A stretch of 49,836 nt of DNA from Streptomyces armeniacus (GCF_003355155.1 NZ_CP031320.1:8033414-8083249); one strand, 5' to 3'. Positions 1 to 12,497 are shown, counted from the stretch's first letter. Numbers and translations are program-made. The notes: generated by a model not told the origin, from the sequence alone.

Positions 1-1706
<1,706 letters not shown>

Positions 1707-1771
1707 TACTCCGCCCACCGACTTCTCCACCTATGCCTGCGTCGGCTGCGTCAGCTGTGTATAGTGGACAG
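1707..1771 (+). other. Sequencing adapter remnant (P5, index, Nextera read-1, mosaic end)
   Basis: The stretch aligns with about 20 of 29 matches to the P5 flow-cell sequence (it may begin as early as 1702). An index-like octamer CTATGCCT follows at 1731-1738, then a degraded Nextera read-1/Tn5 mosaic end at 1739-1771 whose ideal end is AGATGTGTATAAGAGACAG. It separates rRNA from an unrelated gene, so this is an artificial join. Confidence 0.93.
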
Positions 1772-3443
1772 GGGTGGGGTCGCCGGGGAGGTGCCGGCTG
1801 ACCTCCGCCGTGCTCAGGCCCAGCCCGCCGAGCGTGATCTCGTCCCATGCCTGCAGCCGGTCCGTCTCCTCGTCCAGGTACAGCACCGACGCCTGCACCT
1901 TCTGCGGTTCGTCGCCCTCCACCGCGCGCAGGCCGCCGCCGCCCGTGGTGCCCTCGGTCATCAGGCGGGTGCCGAGGTCCAGGACCTCGTTGCTGCGGTT
2001 GTGCGTGTGGCCGGCCAGGGCGAGGGGCACCGCGCCGTCGGTCATCTTGGCGGCGACCGGGTTGTGCGTGACCGCGATGTCGACGGGTGTGCCCGCCGTT
2101 TCCTGGAGGCGGAGGGCGAAGGCCAGTTCCCGGCCGGCGTCCCGTTCCTCCGGGTCGCCTTCCGCCTCGACCGAGCGGTCCGGCGTGAACTGGGGGTCGC
2201 CGATGCCCGCGATGCGGAGGCCGGCGACGTTGACCGGGCTCCCGTTGTCGAGGACGTGGACGTTGTCGCCGAGGTCGGCCATCGCGTCCTGGGTCTCTAT
2301 CGAGTCGTGGTTCCCGCGGGCCCACACGTACGGGGCGCCGAGGTCGGGAATCGGTTCCAGGAAGCCGTTCTCGGGGGTGGTGCCGTGGTCCATGGTGTCG
2401 CCGGCGTCGATGATCACGTCGATCCGGTACTGCTCGACCAGCGACTTGATGATGCTCCAGGCCGCCGGGTTGAGGTGGATGTCGGAGACGTGCAGGACGC
2501 GGGTGGTGGCCGGATCGGGCTGGTACGTGGGGAGGGTGGAGGTCGCGTCGTACAGCTTGGTGACGTTGGTGACGAGGCGGGCCAGCTCCTGCTGGTAGAT
2601 GTCGAAGTCCGTGACGATGCTGCGGGCGTCGCCGACCACCGAGGGGGCGCTGGCGAGGAGTCCGGAGAACTTCGGTTCGAGGACGGACTTCGGGTTCCAC
2701 GTCGCGAACGCCGTTGCCGTCGAGGCCGTCAGCAGCGCGAGGGCCAGGCCGCCCGCCCCGAGCGCGCGGCGCGGGCGCCGGTATACGGCGAGCCCGAGCG
2801 CCGTGGCGCCGGAGACCACCGCGACGACGGAACGCAGCGCCAGGTCCGCGGTGCCGGCCACGACGTCGCGGCCGACCTCCTCCTCGAGCCCTTCGATCCG
2901 CTCCGGATGGTCGACGAGGGCGGTGGCGCGTACGGGGTCGAGCTGATCGACGTTGACGTCGAGGCGTACGGGGGCGTGGTGGCTCTCCAGCCGCAGCGAG
3001 CCGAGGGGCGACACGTTGATCTTCGTGCCGCCCGTGAGCGACGGCCGCAGCGTCATCGTCGTCTCCATCGGCCCGACGGGCGTACGGACGCTGCCCACGA
3101 TCAGCAGCCCCAGCCAGGCCCCGAGCAGCGTCACCGCCACCATGCCCAGTGCCCGCCCGTACGGGTGCGGGGTGCGGGTGAGGGACAGGGTGGGCGTGGT
3201 GTCGTGCGAGCGGTAGCGGCGTACGAACGGGTCCGGGAACCGCCGGGTCCGGTCCGCCGAGCGGCCGAGGGTGCGGCCCGCGGAGCGGGTCATACGGCGG
3301 CCGGCGCGCGGGACCGCGGTGCGGGCGGCGCGCGGGACCGCGGTGCGGGCGGCGAAGCGGACGGCTCGCACCGCGGAACGGGCGGAGCGGGTCACGGCGT
3401 TCTGGAGCAGCTTGAGCGGATGCCTGCCTTCCCTTCCGGCCAT
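1772..3443 (-). CDS. Membrane-anchored metallophosphoesterase, 3'-truncated
   Basis: About 557 residues remain. The N-terminal half has hydrophobic helices near residues 95-118 and two more near 205-250, separated by an extracytoplasmic-looking segment. The C-terminal half is a calcineurin-like phosphoesterase domain with the full metal-binding series: SDIHLN near 320, GDTMDHG near 347, GNHD near 377, THN, and GHTH near 480. The family hydrolyses phosphomono- or diesters with a dinuclear metal centre; the substrate here is unknown. The ATG start follows a purine-rich stretch. The last apparent codons come from the adapter, so the native stop is missing, probably by only a few residues. Confidence 0.85.
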
Positions 3444-3527
3444 GTCGCCCCGTATGCCCTGTGCCGCGGGGATTCATGCCGCTTGGGGCCGGGTGGGGGA
3501 TCGGGCGTGAGGGGTGTGGTCCGCACT
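3444..3527. other. Upstream region of the phosphoesterase gene
   Basis: GC-rich, with no coding potential that I trust and no convincing promoter. It ends abruptly at a run of T, where real genomic sequence stops. Confidence 0.5.
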
Positions 3528-3608
3528 TTTTTTTTTTCTTTCTACCCCCCCCCCCCCGCCTCCACCCCCACGCCCTCTTCGGCTGCCTCAGCTGTGTATA
3601 AGCGACAG
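3528..3608 (+). other. Homopolymer noise plus Nextera adapter remnant
   Basis: Poly-T and poly-C runs merge into a degraded P5 sequence, an index-like octamer CCACGCCC, and a near-complete Nextera read-1 sequence at 3576-3608 ending TGTATAAGCGACAG. Poly-T beside P5 is what a reverse-complemented read gives after running past the flow-cell oligo. This is an artificial junction into the NRPS fragment. Confidence 0.95.
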
Positions 3609-5323
<1,715 letters not shown>

Positions 5324-5353
5324 CGCTGTTGGTTAATTCGGGGGCTCGCGTGA

Positions 5354-5394
5354 CGTCGGCCTTCAAGACCCGGTTGTGGTCTTGAAGGCCGACG
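5354..5394 (+). terminator. Perfect 17-bp hairpin inside the IS1182 left end
   Basis: The arm CGTCGGCCTTCAAGACC pairs with its exact complement across a 7-nt loop CGGTTGT. It lies between the left inverted repeat and the transposase start. The likely role is to block transcription or translation entering from flanking genes, a known regulatory device in insertion sequences. No T-run follows, so a factor-independent terminator in the E. coli sense is uncertain. Confidence 0.7.
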
Positions 5395-5401
5395 TTGTCG
5401 T

Positions 5402-7084
5402 ATGGGGTGGGTGCGGGTGTCGATGCAGCCGAGCAGGCCGAGCGAGGTCCCGGCGGAGACGGTGGGGGTGGCTCGGGCCGCGTTTCCCAAGGGCAGCCTG
5501 GCGATCCGGGTCAGGAACGAATTGGGGCCGTTGTTTTGTGACGAGGAGTTCGCGGACCTGTTCCCGGCGCGGGGGAAGCCTGCCTGGTCACCGGGGCGGT
5601 TGGCGCTCGTGCTGGTGTTGCAGTTCATGGAAGGGCTCACCGACCGGCAGGCGGCGGAGGCTGTGCGGGCGAGGATCGACTTCAAGTATGCCCTCGGTCT
5701 GGAATTGAGTGATCCGGGGTTCGACTTCTCGGTGCTGTCGGAGTTCAGGGACCGGCTGGCGGAGGCGGATGCCGGGCGACGGGTGCTGGACGGTGTCCTG
5801 GTTGCGGCCAGGGACAAGGGACTGCTCAAGACGGCTGGTCGGGCGAGGACCGACTCCACCCACGTGCTGACGGCGGCCCGGGATGTGTGCTGGCTGGAGC
5901 GGGTGTCAGAGACATTACGGTCGGCGTTGAACGCGGTGGCTCAGGCTGCCCCCGACTGGCTGGTCGAGGTCGCCGAGCTGGAGTGGTTCAGGCACTACGC
6001 CACCCGGGCCGAGGACTCCCGGTTCCCCAAGTCCCGCGCTGCGCGGGAGGAGTTGGGGCTGCGGATCGGCCGGGATGGGACACGGCTGCTTCACGCCGTC
6101 CGGTCCCGGCAGGCACCGCGAGTGCTGCGGACGCTTGGGCAGGTGGAGCACCTGCGGCAGATGTGGGTGCAGAACTTCCACCAGGTTGAGGGCGAGGTGA
6201 GGAGACGAGCCCCCAAAGACCGCCCGCCAGGCGCGAAGTGCCTGGTCAGTCCCTATGACCGTGAGGCGCGCAACAGCGTCAAGCGGGACACGGCCTGGGC
6301 GGGATACAAGGTTCACCTCACCGAGACCTGCGAAGCGGACGCCCCGAACCTGATCACGAACGTGGCCACCACCGACGCGACGGTTCCCGACATCTCGATG
6401 ACCGAGCCCGTGCATGCCCGGCTCGCCGATACGGGCCGTCTGCCCGACGAGCACCTGGTCGACGCCGGATACGTCGACGCGCATGTGCTCGTTCGTGCCC
6501 GCCGCAAGTACGGCATCACACTCACCGGTCCGGCCGCCTTGGCCATCAGCCCTCAGACCGCCTCGGGCAGCGGTTTCACCGGCGACGATTTCACCATCGA
6601 CTGGGAAAACGAGCAGGTCAGCTGCCCTGGAGACAGAACAACGGCCCGGTGGAATCCCGACCGCTCACCCGAGGGCACTCCCGTGATCCGGGTGCGCTTC
6701 AACAAGAGTGACTGCCAGCCCTGCCCGGTCCGCGAGCAGTGCACCACCTCCAGCGTCGGCCGGCGACTGACCCTGCGGCCCCGCGAGGAACACGAGGCCC
6801 TCCGCCAAGCCCGCGCCGACCAGGACACCGATACCTGGAAGGAGCGCTACAAAACCCGCGCCGGTGTCGAGAGCACCATCTCCCAGGGGGTCCAACGTTG
6901 CGGCCTGCGCAGATCCCGCTACCGCGGCCTCACGAAGACCAGCCTCCAACACCAGCTCACCGGCGCCGCCATCAACCTCGCCCGCATCGACGCACACCTC
7001 ACCGACACGCCCCGAGCCCGCACCCGCACCAGCCACTTCACAGCACTTCGCCCCGCCGAGCTCACACTCGGCGGGGCGAAGTGA
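5402..7084 (+). CDS. IS1182-family transposase
   Basis: 560 codons from the first ATG; an in-frame ATG seven codons later (5423) is an equally good start. The N-terminal DUF772-type region (ELGPLFCDEEFADLF, GLTDRQAAEAVRARIDFKYA) is followed by a DDE nuclease: TDSTHV with the first aspartate, VDAGYVD with the second, and RAGVESTISQGVQRCGLRRS with the glutamate. A Cys pair (CQPCPVREQC) precedes the last block, as is usual in this family. Full length and in frame, so possibly active. The 3' end overlaps a hairpin. Confidence 0.93.
   Translation: MGWVRVSMQPSRPSEVPAETVGVARAAFPKGSLAIRVRNELGPLFCDEEFADLFPARGKPAWSPGRLALVLVLQFMEGLTDRQAAEAVRARIDFKYALGLELSDPGFDFSVLSEFRDRLAEADAGRRVLDGVLVAARDKGLLKTAGRARTDSTHVLTAARDVCWLERVSETLRSALNAVAQAAPDWLVEVAELEWFRHYATRAEDSRFPKSRAAREELGLRIGRDGTRLLHAVRSRQAPRVLRTLGQVEHLRQMWVQNFHQVEGEVRRRAPKDRPPGAKCLVSPYDREARNSVKRDTAWAGYKVHLTETCEADAPNLITNVATTDATVPDISMTEPVHARLADTGRLPDEHLVDAGYVDAHVLVRARRKYGITLTGPAALAISPQTASGSGFTGDDFTIDWENEQVSCPGDRTTARWNPDRSPEGTPVIRVRFNKSDCQPCPVREQCTTSSVGRRLTLRPREEHEALRQARADQDTDTWKERYKTRAGVESTISQGVQRCGLRRSRYRGLTKTSLQHQLTGAAINLARIDAHLTDTPRARTRTSHFTALRPAELTLGGAK
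7046..7081 (+). terminator. Hairpin at the end of the IS1182 transposase
   Basis: Arms CTTCGCCCCGCCGA and its exact complement flank a short CT/CA-rich loop. The stem covers the last dozen codons and ends right at the stop codon. It probably acts as a bidirectional transcription barrier at the right side of the element. Confidence 0.7.
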
Positions 7085-7114
7085 TCAGACCCCCGAATTA
7101 GCCAACAGCGTCCG

Positions 7115-7241
7115 AGCATGCCGTCCTCGCGCTCGCCCGCCGCCGCGTCAACGTTCTCTTCGCCATGATCCGTGACCGACAGTGCTACCACGCTCCGCCT
7201 TCCGTCACGACCGCCGCTTGACAACAACATGAGGAGGTGTC
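7115..7241 (+). pseudogene. 3' fragment of the second IS110 transposase type
   Basis: An exact 127-bp copy of 19846-19972. It includes the last ~35 codons (ALARRRVNVLFAMIRD...) and stop of the transposase at 18765-19952, plus its 3' flank. The length equals the assembly overlap seen elsewhere, so this is best read as a graph overlap, not as a second genomic copy. Confidence 0.85.
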
Positions 7242-7249
7242 GCCGGGTC

Positions 7250-7400
7250 CGAGGGGTGCCGTTGGAGACGCTGATGAGAGGTCCGACTACCGCTCCGCCG
7301 AGCGCAATGCCCGGCATCCCACGGGCGGCAAGTCTGCATAACGTGGATGCGCGCGTACGGCGCCGACTCCCCGGCCAGCACCGCACCGAAGTCATCGGGA
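7250..7400 (+). ncRNA. Candidate IS110 bridge-RNA leader (copy 1)
   Basis: The non-coding leader before the transposase shares blocks such as CGTTGGAGACGCTGATGAG and GTCTGCATAACGTGGATG with the equivalent leader at 17145. In IS110 elements of the IS621 type a structured RNA encoded in this position guides target and donor choice. Conservation between two diverged copies supports a functional RNA. I did not fold it, and exact ends are unknown. Confidence 0.45.
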
Positions 7401-7405
7401 GCACG

Positions 7406-8613
7406 ATGTTCGACATCGACGACGTGGGCGTCTTCTTCGGCCTGGACGTCGGCAAGACCGCTCACCACGGCCATGGGCTCACCCCGGCCGGGAAGAAGGT
7501 CTTCGACAAGCAACTGCCCAACAGCGAGCCGAAACTGCGGGCCGTCTTCGACAAGCTGGCCGCCAAATTCGGCACCGTGCTCGTCATCGTCGACCAGCCC
7601 GCCTCCATCGGCGCCCTCCCGCTCACCGTCGCCCGGGACGCGGGCTGCAAGGTCGCCTACCTGCCCGGACTCGCCATGCGCCGGATCGCCGACCTATATC
7701 CAGGCGAGGCCAAGACCGACGCCAAGGACGCCGCGGTGATCGCGGACGCCGCCCGCACCATGCCCCACACCCTGCGCTCGCTGGAACTCACCGACGAGAT
7801 CACCGCCGAACTCACGGTCCTGGTCGGCTTCGACCAAGACCTCGCGGCCGAAGCCACCCGCACCTCCAACCGGATACGCGGCCTGCTCACCCAGTTCCCC
7901 CCCAGCCTCGAACGCGTCCTCGGCCCCCGCCTGGACCACCCCGCCGTCACCTGGCTGCTGGAACGCCACGGTTCCCCGACCGCCCTGCGGAAAGCCGGCC
8001 GCCGCAGACTCGTCGAGGTGATCCGGCCCAAGGCCCCGCGCATGGCCGCCCGCCTATCGATGACGTCTTCGACGCACTCGACGAACAGACCGTGGTAGTC
8101 CCCGGGACCGGCACCCTCGACACCGTGGTCCCGTCCCTGGCCCGGTCCCTGGCCGCAGTCCACGAACAGCGCCGGGCCCTGGAAGTCCAGATCAAGGCCT
8201 TGCTGGAGGACCACCCTCTTTCCAAGGTCCTGACCTCGATGCCGGGGGTCGCGGTCAGGACCGCCGCCACACTGCTGGTCACCGTCGGCGACGGCACCAG
8301 CTTCCCCACCGCCGCCCATCTGGCCTCCTACGCCGGCCTCGCCCCGGCCACGAAATCGTCGGGGACCTCGATCCACGGCGAACACGCACCACGAGGCGGA
8401 AACCGGCAGCTCAAACGCGCGATGTTCCTGTCCGCGTTCGCAGCCCTGCACGACCCCGCCTCCCGCATCTACTACGACAAATGCCGGGCCCGGGGAAAGA
8501 CACACACCCAAGCCCTCCTCCGCCTCGCCCGCCACCGCGTCAGCGTCCTGTTCGCCATGCTCCGCGACGGCACCTTCTACGAACCACGCACCCCCGAAAC
8601 AGCCACCGCATGA
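7406..8613 (+). pseudogene. IS110-family transposase (type A, copy 1), frameshifted
   Basis: The DEDD/RuvC-like N-terminal domain is clear (FGLDVGKTAHHGH, then KTDAKDAAVIADAARTMPHT). The C-terminal Transposase_20 half is in another frame (VLTSMPGVAVRTAATLL, ASYAGLAPATKSSG, GGNRQLKRAMFLSAFAAL). Compared with the intact homologue at 17295-18497, one base is missing near 8055, where CGGCTGATC is matched by CGCCTATC. The intact length would be about 403 residues. In this error-rich assembly the frameshift could be real decay or a base-call error. Confidence 0.85.
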
Positions 8614-8747
8614 CCAGCTCGGACTCGACGAAGGACATAGAGGCACCCCCGCAGACGGGCGCCGGCCGACACACTCGAACTACAAGATGGGGCCGGGGCT
8701 GGCGGGCTGCACTCATGGCCCTCGACTGTGCCCGGACGCCGGTTAGG
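8614..8747. other. IS110 3' end and unassigned flank
   Basis: The first part (GACATAGAGGCACCCC) is shared with the 3' end of the other type-A copy and marks the right end of the element. The remaining ~100 bases show no gene or repeat that I recognise. Confidence 0.5.
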
Positions 8748-8905
8748 TGTATTGATCATGAGCGTTGTTGACACTGGTCGGTCTTGATCACGGCGAAGAC
8801 CTCCGGTGTGGTGGAGGTGTCTAGGCTTCACCGCACACGGAGGTCTTCGTGTCCCACCGTAATGCCCGGCTGACCGTTCACGGCAGGAGGATCCTGGTCG
8901 AACGC
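8748..8905 (+). mobile_element. IS481-family left end with start of transposase
   Basis: It starts with TGTATTGA...GTTGTTGAC, which resembles the opposite IS481 end at 34762 (TGTATTGA...GTTGTTGAC), so this is the terminal inverted repeat. A GTG start at 8849 begins the transposase (SHRNARLTVHGRRILVER), then the sequence switches to adapter. The block 8779-8905 is an exact 127-bp inverted match to 35684-35810. This piece supplies the terminus missing from that copy. Confidence 0.85.
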
Positions 8906-8997
8906 CGGTCGAGGCAAGTGTTCGTGCAATGATGCGAGCCCAAGCAGGCGTCGGCGGTGGGGGGTGGTGGGGAGTGTGAGATGTGTATAAGGAGCAG
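8906..8997 (+). other. Degraded P7/read-2 adapter with Tn5 mosaic end
   Basis: CAAGCAG at 8941 begins a P7-like stretch. A G-rich read-2-like sequence and the mosaic end AGATGTGTATAAGGAGCAG at 8979-8997 follow. This is an artificial junction leading into the response-regulator fragment. Confidence 0.85.
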
Positions 8998-9101
8998 AGG
9001 GAGGCGAGGGGCCGCGTCAGCATGGCGACGGCTGCTCCACGCACGGGTGGAAATGGGCAAAACCCGGACGCAGTCCGTGCCGCGCGCCTAGGCTCTGTGG
9101 T

Positions 9102-9563
9102 GTGCAAGGCGTCTCCGGCCGGGTCCTCGTCGTCGACGACAACAAGGTCATCCGGCAGCTGATCAAGGTCAACCTCGAGCTGGAGGGCTTCGAGGTCGTG
9201 ACCGCGGACGATGGTGCCGAGTGCCTGGAGATCGTGCACCGGGTGCGGCCCGACGTGATCACGCTCGATGTCGTGATGCCGCGGCTCGACGGTCTGCGTA
9301 CGGCCGAGCGCCTGCGTGCCGACCCCCGTACGCGCCACATCGCCGTCGCCATCGTGTCCGCCTGTACGCAGGCGGAGATCGAGGCCGAAGGTGCCGTCGG
9401 TGTCGACGCGGTGCTCGCGAAGCCCTTCGATCCCGCCGCGCTCGTACGCATGGTGCGTGGCCTGGCGGCGTACGGCGAACCCGGCGGCGGTGGGGCTGAC
9501 GGCGGGCGTACCGAGCCGCCGGTGCAGGGCGGCTCCGAGTCCCCGGTACGGCCCCTCCGCTGA
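9102..9563 (+). CDS. Stand-alone response regulator receiver protein
   Basis: 153 residues from a GTG start. A single CheY-like receiver domain occupies residues 5-122: acidic pair VVDDN, phospho-acceptor aspartate in TLDVVMPRLDG, conserved Ser in AIVSA, and Lys in LAKPFDP. No DNA-binding output domain follows, only a Gly/Pro-rich tail. It lies upstream of the nrtL-like gene in the same orientation, an arrangement I recall from Streptomyces chromosomes near the lysA-hom-thrC-thrB region, so this pair is likely genuine. Partner kinase unknown. Confidence 0.88.
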   Translation: MQGVSGRVLVVDDNKVIRQLIKVNLELEGFEVVTADDGAECLEIVHRVRPDVITLDVVMPRLDGLRTAERLRADPRTRHIAVAIVSACTQAEIEAEGAVGVDAVLAKPFDPAALVRMVRGLAAYGEPGGGGADGGRTEPPVQGGSESPVRPLR

Positions 9564-9906
9564 GCGAGGCAGGGGCACAACGGTCGCGGTGGGCCGGAGT
9601 CACCTGAGCGGAGTGGGTGGCTGTTCGGTCCTCGCTGCGTCGAAGAGCGCCGGTCGTGCGGCGGCCCTCGCCCACATTCCCGGCCCTCTGCCCGCGCCCA
9701 TGGTCCGCGGTCCGAGCGGTACGGCTCGCTCACCCCGTGCCGGATGGCCCAGTTCGTGGGGCGGTGCACTCTTGAGGGTCCCGAGGCCGTGCGCCGGGCC
9801 ACCCCAGGGGCGGGAGGGCGTTCCGGCGCAGGTCACCGGGGCTGTGGCGGGGCCGTGTGAGAAACCCGTTCGCGTGGGCCCGTGGCTCCTCCCATACGCT
9901 TGCATC
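9564..9906. other. Intergenic region between receiver protein and nrtL
   Basis: About 340 bases without a credible gene or tRNA. TTGCATC just upstream of the GTG start could belong to a promoter or leader, but I cannot support a specific promoter. Confidence 0.4.
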
Positions 9907-10660
9907 GTGACACCCGCCCAGCTCTCCCGCACCGTGCTGCTCTCGCTGCACGGCGTAGTCGGCGACGCCGGACTGCGCGGGGTGGAGCTGCCCGAGCGGG
10001 TGGTCGTCGAGTCGCCGCCGCGGCGTGGGGGCGGGGACTACGGGACCGGTGTCGTCCTCCAGCTCGCCCGCCGCGCCCAGGCCGTCCGGACCGGCGCGGG
10101 CGCGGGCGCTGGTGACGGCCGGCCCGCTCCCACCTCCCTCGAACTCGCCCGTCTCCTCGGTGACCGGCTCGCGCGGCTCCCCGGGGTCGCGCGTACGGAC
10201 GTCGCCGGGGCCGGGTTCGTCAACATCACGCTGGACGGCCACGGGCGCGCCGCGCTCGTACTGGAGCTGGCGCGCCCCGCGTACGCCCCGAGTGCCGCCG
10301 ACGATCCCGCCCGCGACTCGGCCCGCTGGGCCGCCGCCACGGCGGAGGCCGGGGGCGCACGCGCCGGTGGCACGGCCGCCCGCGCTGCGACCCCCCAGGC
10401 GACCCAGGCGACCGAGCCGACCCAGGCGGTCCAGGCGGCCCAGGCAGCCACCGGGGCCGACGCCGCGCTGCTCGTACGTACGGCCGCCAGCCCCCTGTTC
10501 CGCGTGCAGTACGCCCACGCCCGTGCCCGCGCGCTCCTGCGCGGCGGTGCCGCGCTCGGCGTACGGCCCGAGGCCGGGGCGGGCGACTACGCCTACGACC
10601 ACCCCGCCGAACGCGCCCTCCTCGCCCTCCTCGCCGACCACGACCGCCTCTCTCCGCCCC
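9907..10660 (+). CDS. nrtL: ArgRS-related anticodon-binding protein (NrtL-like), 3'-truncated
   Basis: From a GTG start (VTPAQLSRTVLLSLHGV) the protein resembles a catalytically incomplete arginyl-tRNA synthetase relative found in Streptomyces. The N-terminal part matches the Arg-tRNA-synthetase N domain (ELARLLGDRLARLPGV...AGAGFVNITL). The beginning of the DALR anticodon-binding domain is visible (SPLFRVQYAHARARALLR). The HIGH/KMSKS catalytic core is absent. An Ala/Thr/Gln repeat (QATQATEPTQAVQAAQ) links them. Translation breaks down in a C-rich run at about 10655, where the fragment joins rRNA. Confidence 0.72.
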
Positions 10661-10736
10661 CCGCCCGCCCCCCCCCCACCCCCCTATCACCACCCATGCG
10701 TGGGGTGTGCTGGTGTTGGGTGCTGGTTTCGTTGTG
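10661..10736. other. Low-complexity join and 23S-5S spacer
   Basis: A cytosine-rich run of poor complexity is followed by sequence that leads directly into 5S rRNA and is probably the end of the 23S-5S spacer. The switch from coding sequence to rRNA spacer marks another artificial junction, though no clear adapter is recognisable here. Confidence 0.6.
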
Positions 10737-10855
10737 TTTCGGTGGTCATAGCGTGAGGGAAACGCCCGGTTACATTCCGAACCCGGAAGCTAAGCCTTTC
10801 TGCGCCGATGGTACTGCATACGGGAGTGTGTGGGAGAGTAGGACACCGCCGAACT
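10737..10855 (+). rRNA. rrf: 5S ribosomal RNA
   Basis: The sequence has the conserved 5S features: start TTTCGGTGGTCATAGCG, loop-A/B region ACGCCCGGTTACATTCCGAA, AGCTAAGCC, the GATGGTACTGC block, and 3' strand GGGAGAGTAGGACACCGCCGA, which pairs with the 5' end. Length and sequence agree with Streptomyces 5S. It is followed by a strong terminator, so it is the last gene of an rrn operon. Confidence 0.96.
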
Positions 10856-10868
10856 ATTGTTGAGAGAA

Positions 10869-10907
10869 GGGGCCTTGCCGGCTTGAAGCTGGCAAGGCCC
10901 CTTTTTT
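10869..10907 (+). terminator. Intrinsic terminator of the rrn operon
   Basis: An 11-bp perfect stem GGGGCCTTGCC/GGCAAGGCCCC encloses an 11-nt loop (itself able to pair GCTT/AAGC) and is followed by six T. It lies 14 nt beyond the 5S gene. Confidence 0.92.
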
Positions 10908-10983
10908 GCATGCCCACTTGTCCCCGTGGCCCTTGCCGGAAAACCGGGCGGCGCGACGGCGCCGTACGCGCCACGATGGGCAG

Positions 10984-11544
10984 ATGAAGGACGGCTTCCA
11001 GATCAGGCAGGTGCGCGAGGAGGACTGGCGGCAGTTGAGAGAGCTGCGGCTGGCAGCGCTCGCGGACCCGGTGGCGTCGGTGGCGTTCACCGAGCGGTAC
11101 GAGGTGGCCGCCGCGCGCCCGGACAGCTTCTGGCGACAGCGGGCTGCGCAGGGCCGTACGGGACGTACGGACGACGGGTGGCCCGTCACCACGTTCGCCG
11201 CCGCGCCCGTTCCGGCGGATACGGATGACGCCCGCTGGGCGGGGATGCTGACTGTCGTCGTACAGGACGGCACCGCGTCCGTCGTCGGCGTCTACCTCCG
11301 CCCCGAGCACCGCGGTTCCGGACTCGGCGGTGAACTGTTCCGGGCGGCGGAGGAGTGGGCCTGGGCGCGCGACGACGTCGAACGGCTCCAACTCCACGTG
11401 CACGAGCAGAACCACCGCGCCCGCGCCTTCTACGAGCGCCTTGGTTTCGTCCCGACCGGCGAGTCCGACCCGCACCACAGGCCGCCGTACGGCCGTGCCC
11501 ACGTGTACGTACGGGAGCGGGCGTCCGTACGTGCGGGTGGCTAG
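10984..11544 (+). CDS. GNAT-family N-acetyltransferase
   Basis: 186 residues. The acetyl-CoA-binding motif A is seen in VYLRPEHRGSGLGGELFRA and motif B in RARAFYERLGF. The N-terminal motif IRQVREEDWRQLRELRLAAL is typical of GNAT enzymes acting on small molecules or N-termini. Substrate unknown. It lies just after an rrn terminator and is convergent with the next gene: the palindrome CTAG at 11541-11544 supplies the stop codons of both. Confidence 0.9.
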   Translation: MKDGFQIRQVREEDWRQLRELRLAALADPVASVAFTERYEVAAARPDSFWRQRAAQGRTGRTDDGWPVTTFAAAPVPADTDDARWAGMLTVVVQDGTASVVGVYLRPEHRGSGLGGELFRAAEEWAWARDDVERLQLHVHEQNHRARAFYERLGFVPTGESDPHHRPPYGRAHVYVRERASVRAGG

Positions 11545-12408
11545 GGGCGGCCGCGCAGCAGTTCCGGCCACCACGTGCGGACCTGCTCCTCGGAACGGGT
11601 CAGCGCGAGCGTGTGCAGCCCCGCCGCCGTGCCGTCCGCCAGCAGCGCGGGCAGTTCCGGAACGGGAGCGACCGTCGCCGGGTGGTCCAGGACGACGGTG
11701 AGTGGTGGGTCGAGCCGGCCGGCGGACGACCGTTCGGCCATGCGGCGGCCGTGCTCGACCACGGCTGAGGTGAGCGCGGTGACGAGGGGCATCGCGCCCG
11801 GATCGGCGCGGTGCGGTGCCTCGATGGGCGTGCCCACGACGTAGAGCGTTCCCCCTTCGGGAATGAAGGAATCCCATGCGATCCGGTCGGCACGCGATGG
11901 CGTGCAGGCGTTCCGGATGTGCAGCTGGGAGAGGGCGTTGAGGGCGCGGCGCACGAGGACGGTGGCGGCCTCGCGGCGTTCCGCGTGCGCGGTGAGGGTG
12001 GCCTCCAGTTCGCCTGCGGCGCCGGCGGTGGCGGCGGTGTCCGTACGGAGTATGCGGACGGCGTCCTTCGACGAGCCGCTGAGCGCCCAGCGGTGCACCT
12101 GCCGGAACGGCTCCCCCGCCACCGCCGCCGCGTGCAGCCAGCAGCGCAGGAGTGTCTCGGCGGCGTCGTGCACGGCCGAGTCGCCGCGGGCGGGGCTGCG
12201 GACGGGGGCGAGGAGCGCGGCGGCGCGCGTACGGGCGGTCGGCATGTCCTCGCAGTCGCGGTGCGGCGCCCAGCGCAACCGGGTGGGGGCGGTGGTGAGT
12301 TGGGCCGGGTCGAAGACGTGGGCGGGGCCGAGCTTGCTGCGGGCGCCGACGGTGTCGGTGTAGAGGTCGGGGTCGCCGGTGACGACCAGCACGGCGCCCT
12401 CCGCCTCC
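11541..12408 (-). CDS. VirD4/TraG-like type IV secretion protein, C-terminal part
   Basis: About 288 residues of a larger protein whose 5' end is lost at an adapter. From memory of Streptomyces proteins annotated as type IV conjugative-transfer or type VI secretion proteins, landmarks are VLVVTGDPDLYTDT, CEDMPTARTRAAALLAPVR, ALSQLHIRNACTPSRAD, EGGTLYVVG and RRMAERSSAGRLDPPLTVVLD. The Walker-B-like strand ends VVLDHPA, with His where an acidic residue is usual. The ATPase at 20187-21264 is of the type that often neighbours it, so both may come from one locus. Tail-to-tail with the acetyltransferase. Confidence 0.7.
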
Positions 12409-12497
12409 CATACCTGTGTTAGTTGTCAACGAACCGCCGACCACCGAGGCTTCCCCCCGCGCCTTCGTCGGCCGCGTCAGATGTGTATAGGCGACAG
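12409..12497 (+). other. P5-index-Nextera adapter remnant
   Basis: P5-like sequence with the recognisable core CGACCACCGAG at 12427-12456 is followed by the octamer CCGCGCCT and a nearly perfect read-1 sequence at 12465-12497 (AGATGTGTATAGGCGACAG). This is one of the clearest adapters in the window. Confidence 0.97.

Larger units (their letters stand above)
5324..7110 (+). mobile_element. IS1182-family insertion sequence, apparently complete
   Basis: Terminal inverted repeats lie at 5324-5344 and 7090-7110 and match at 20 of 21 positions (core GCTGTTGG.TAATTCGGGG). One transposase gene fills the element, with a strong hairpin at each side of it. It sits immediately after the PELF codons of an NRPS adenylation domain. 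The right flank is a fragment of another IS, so no target duplication can be verified. Confidence 0.88.

Noticed and set aside
3528..3608. Poly-T/poly-C tract as a promoter or phase-variable tract
   Set aside because: It leads directly into P5 and Nextera sequence and is base-call noise.
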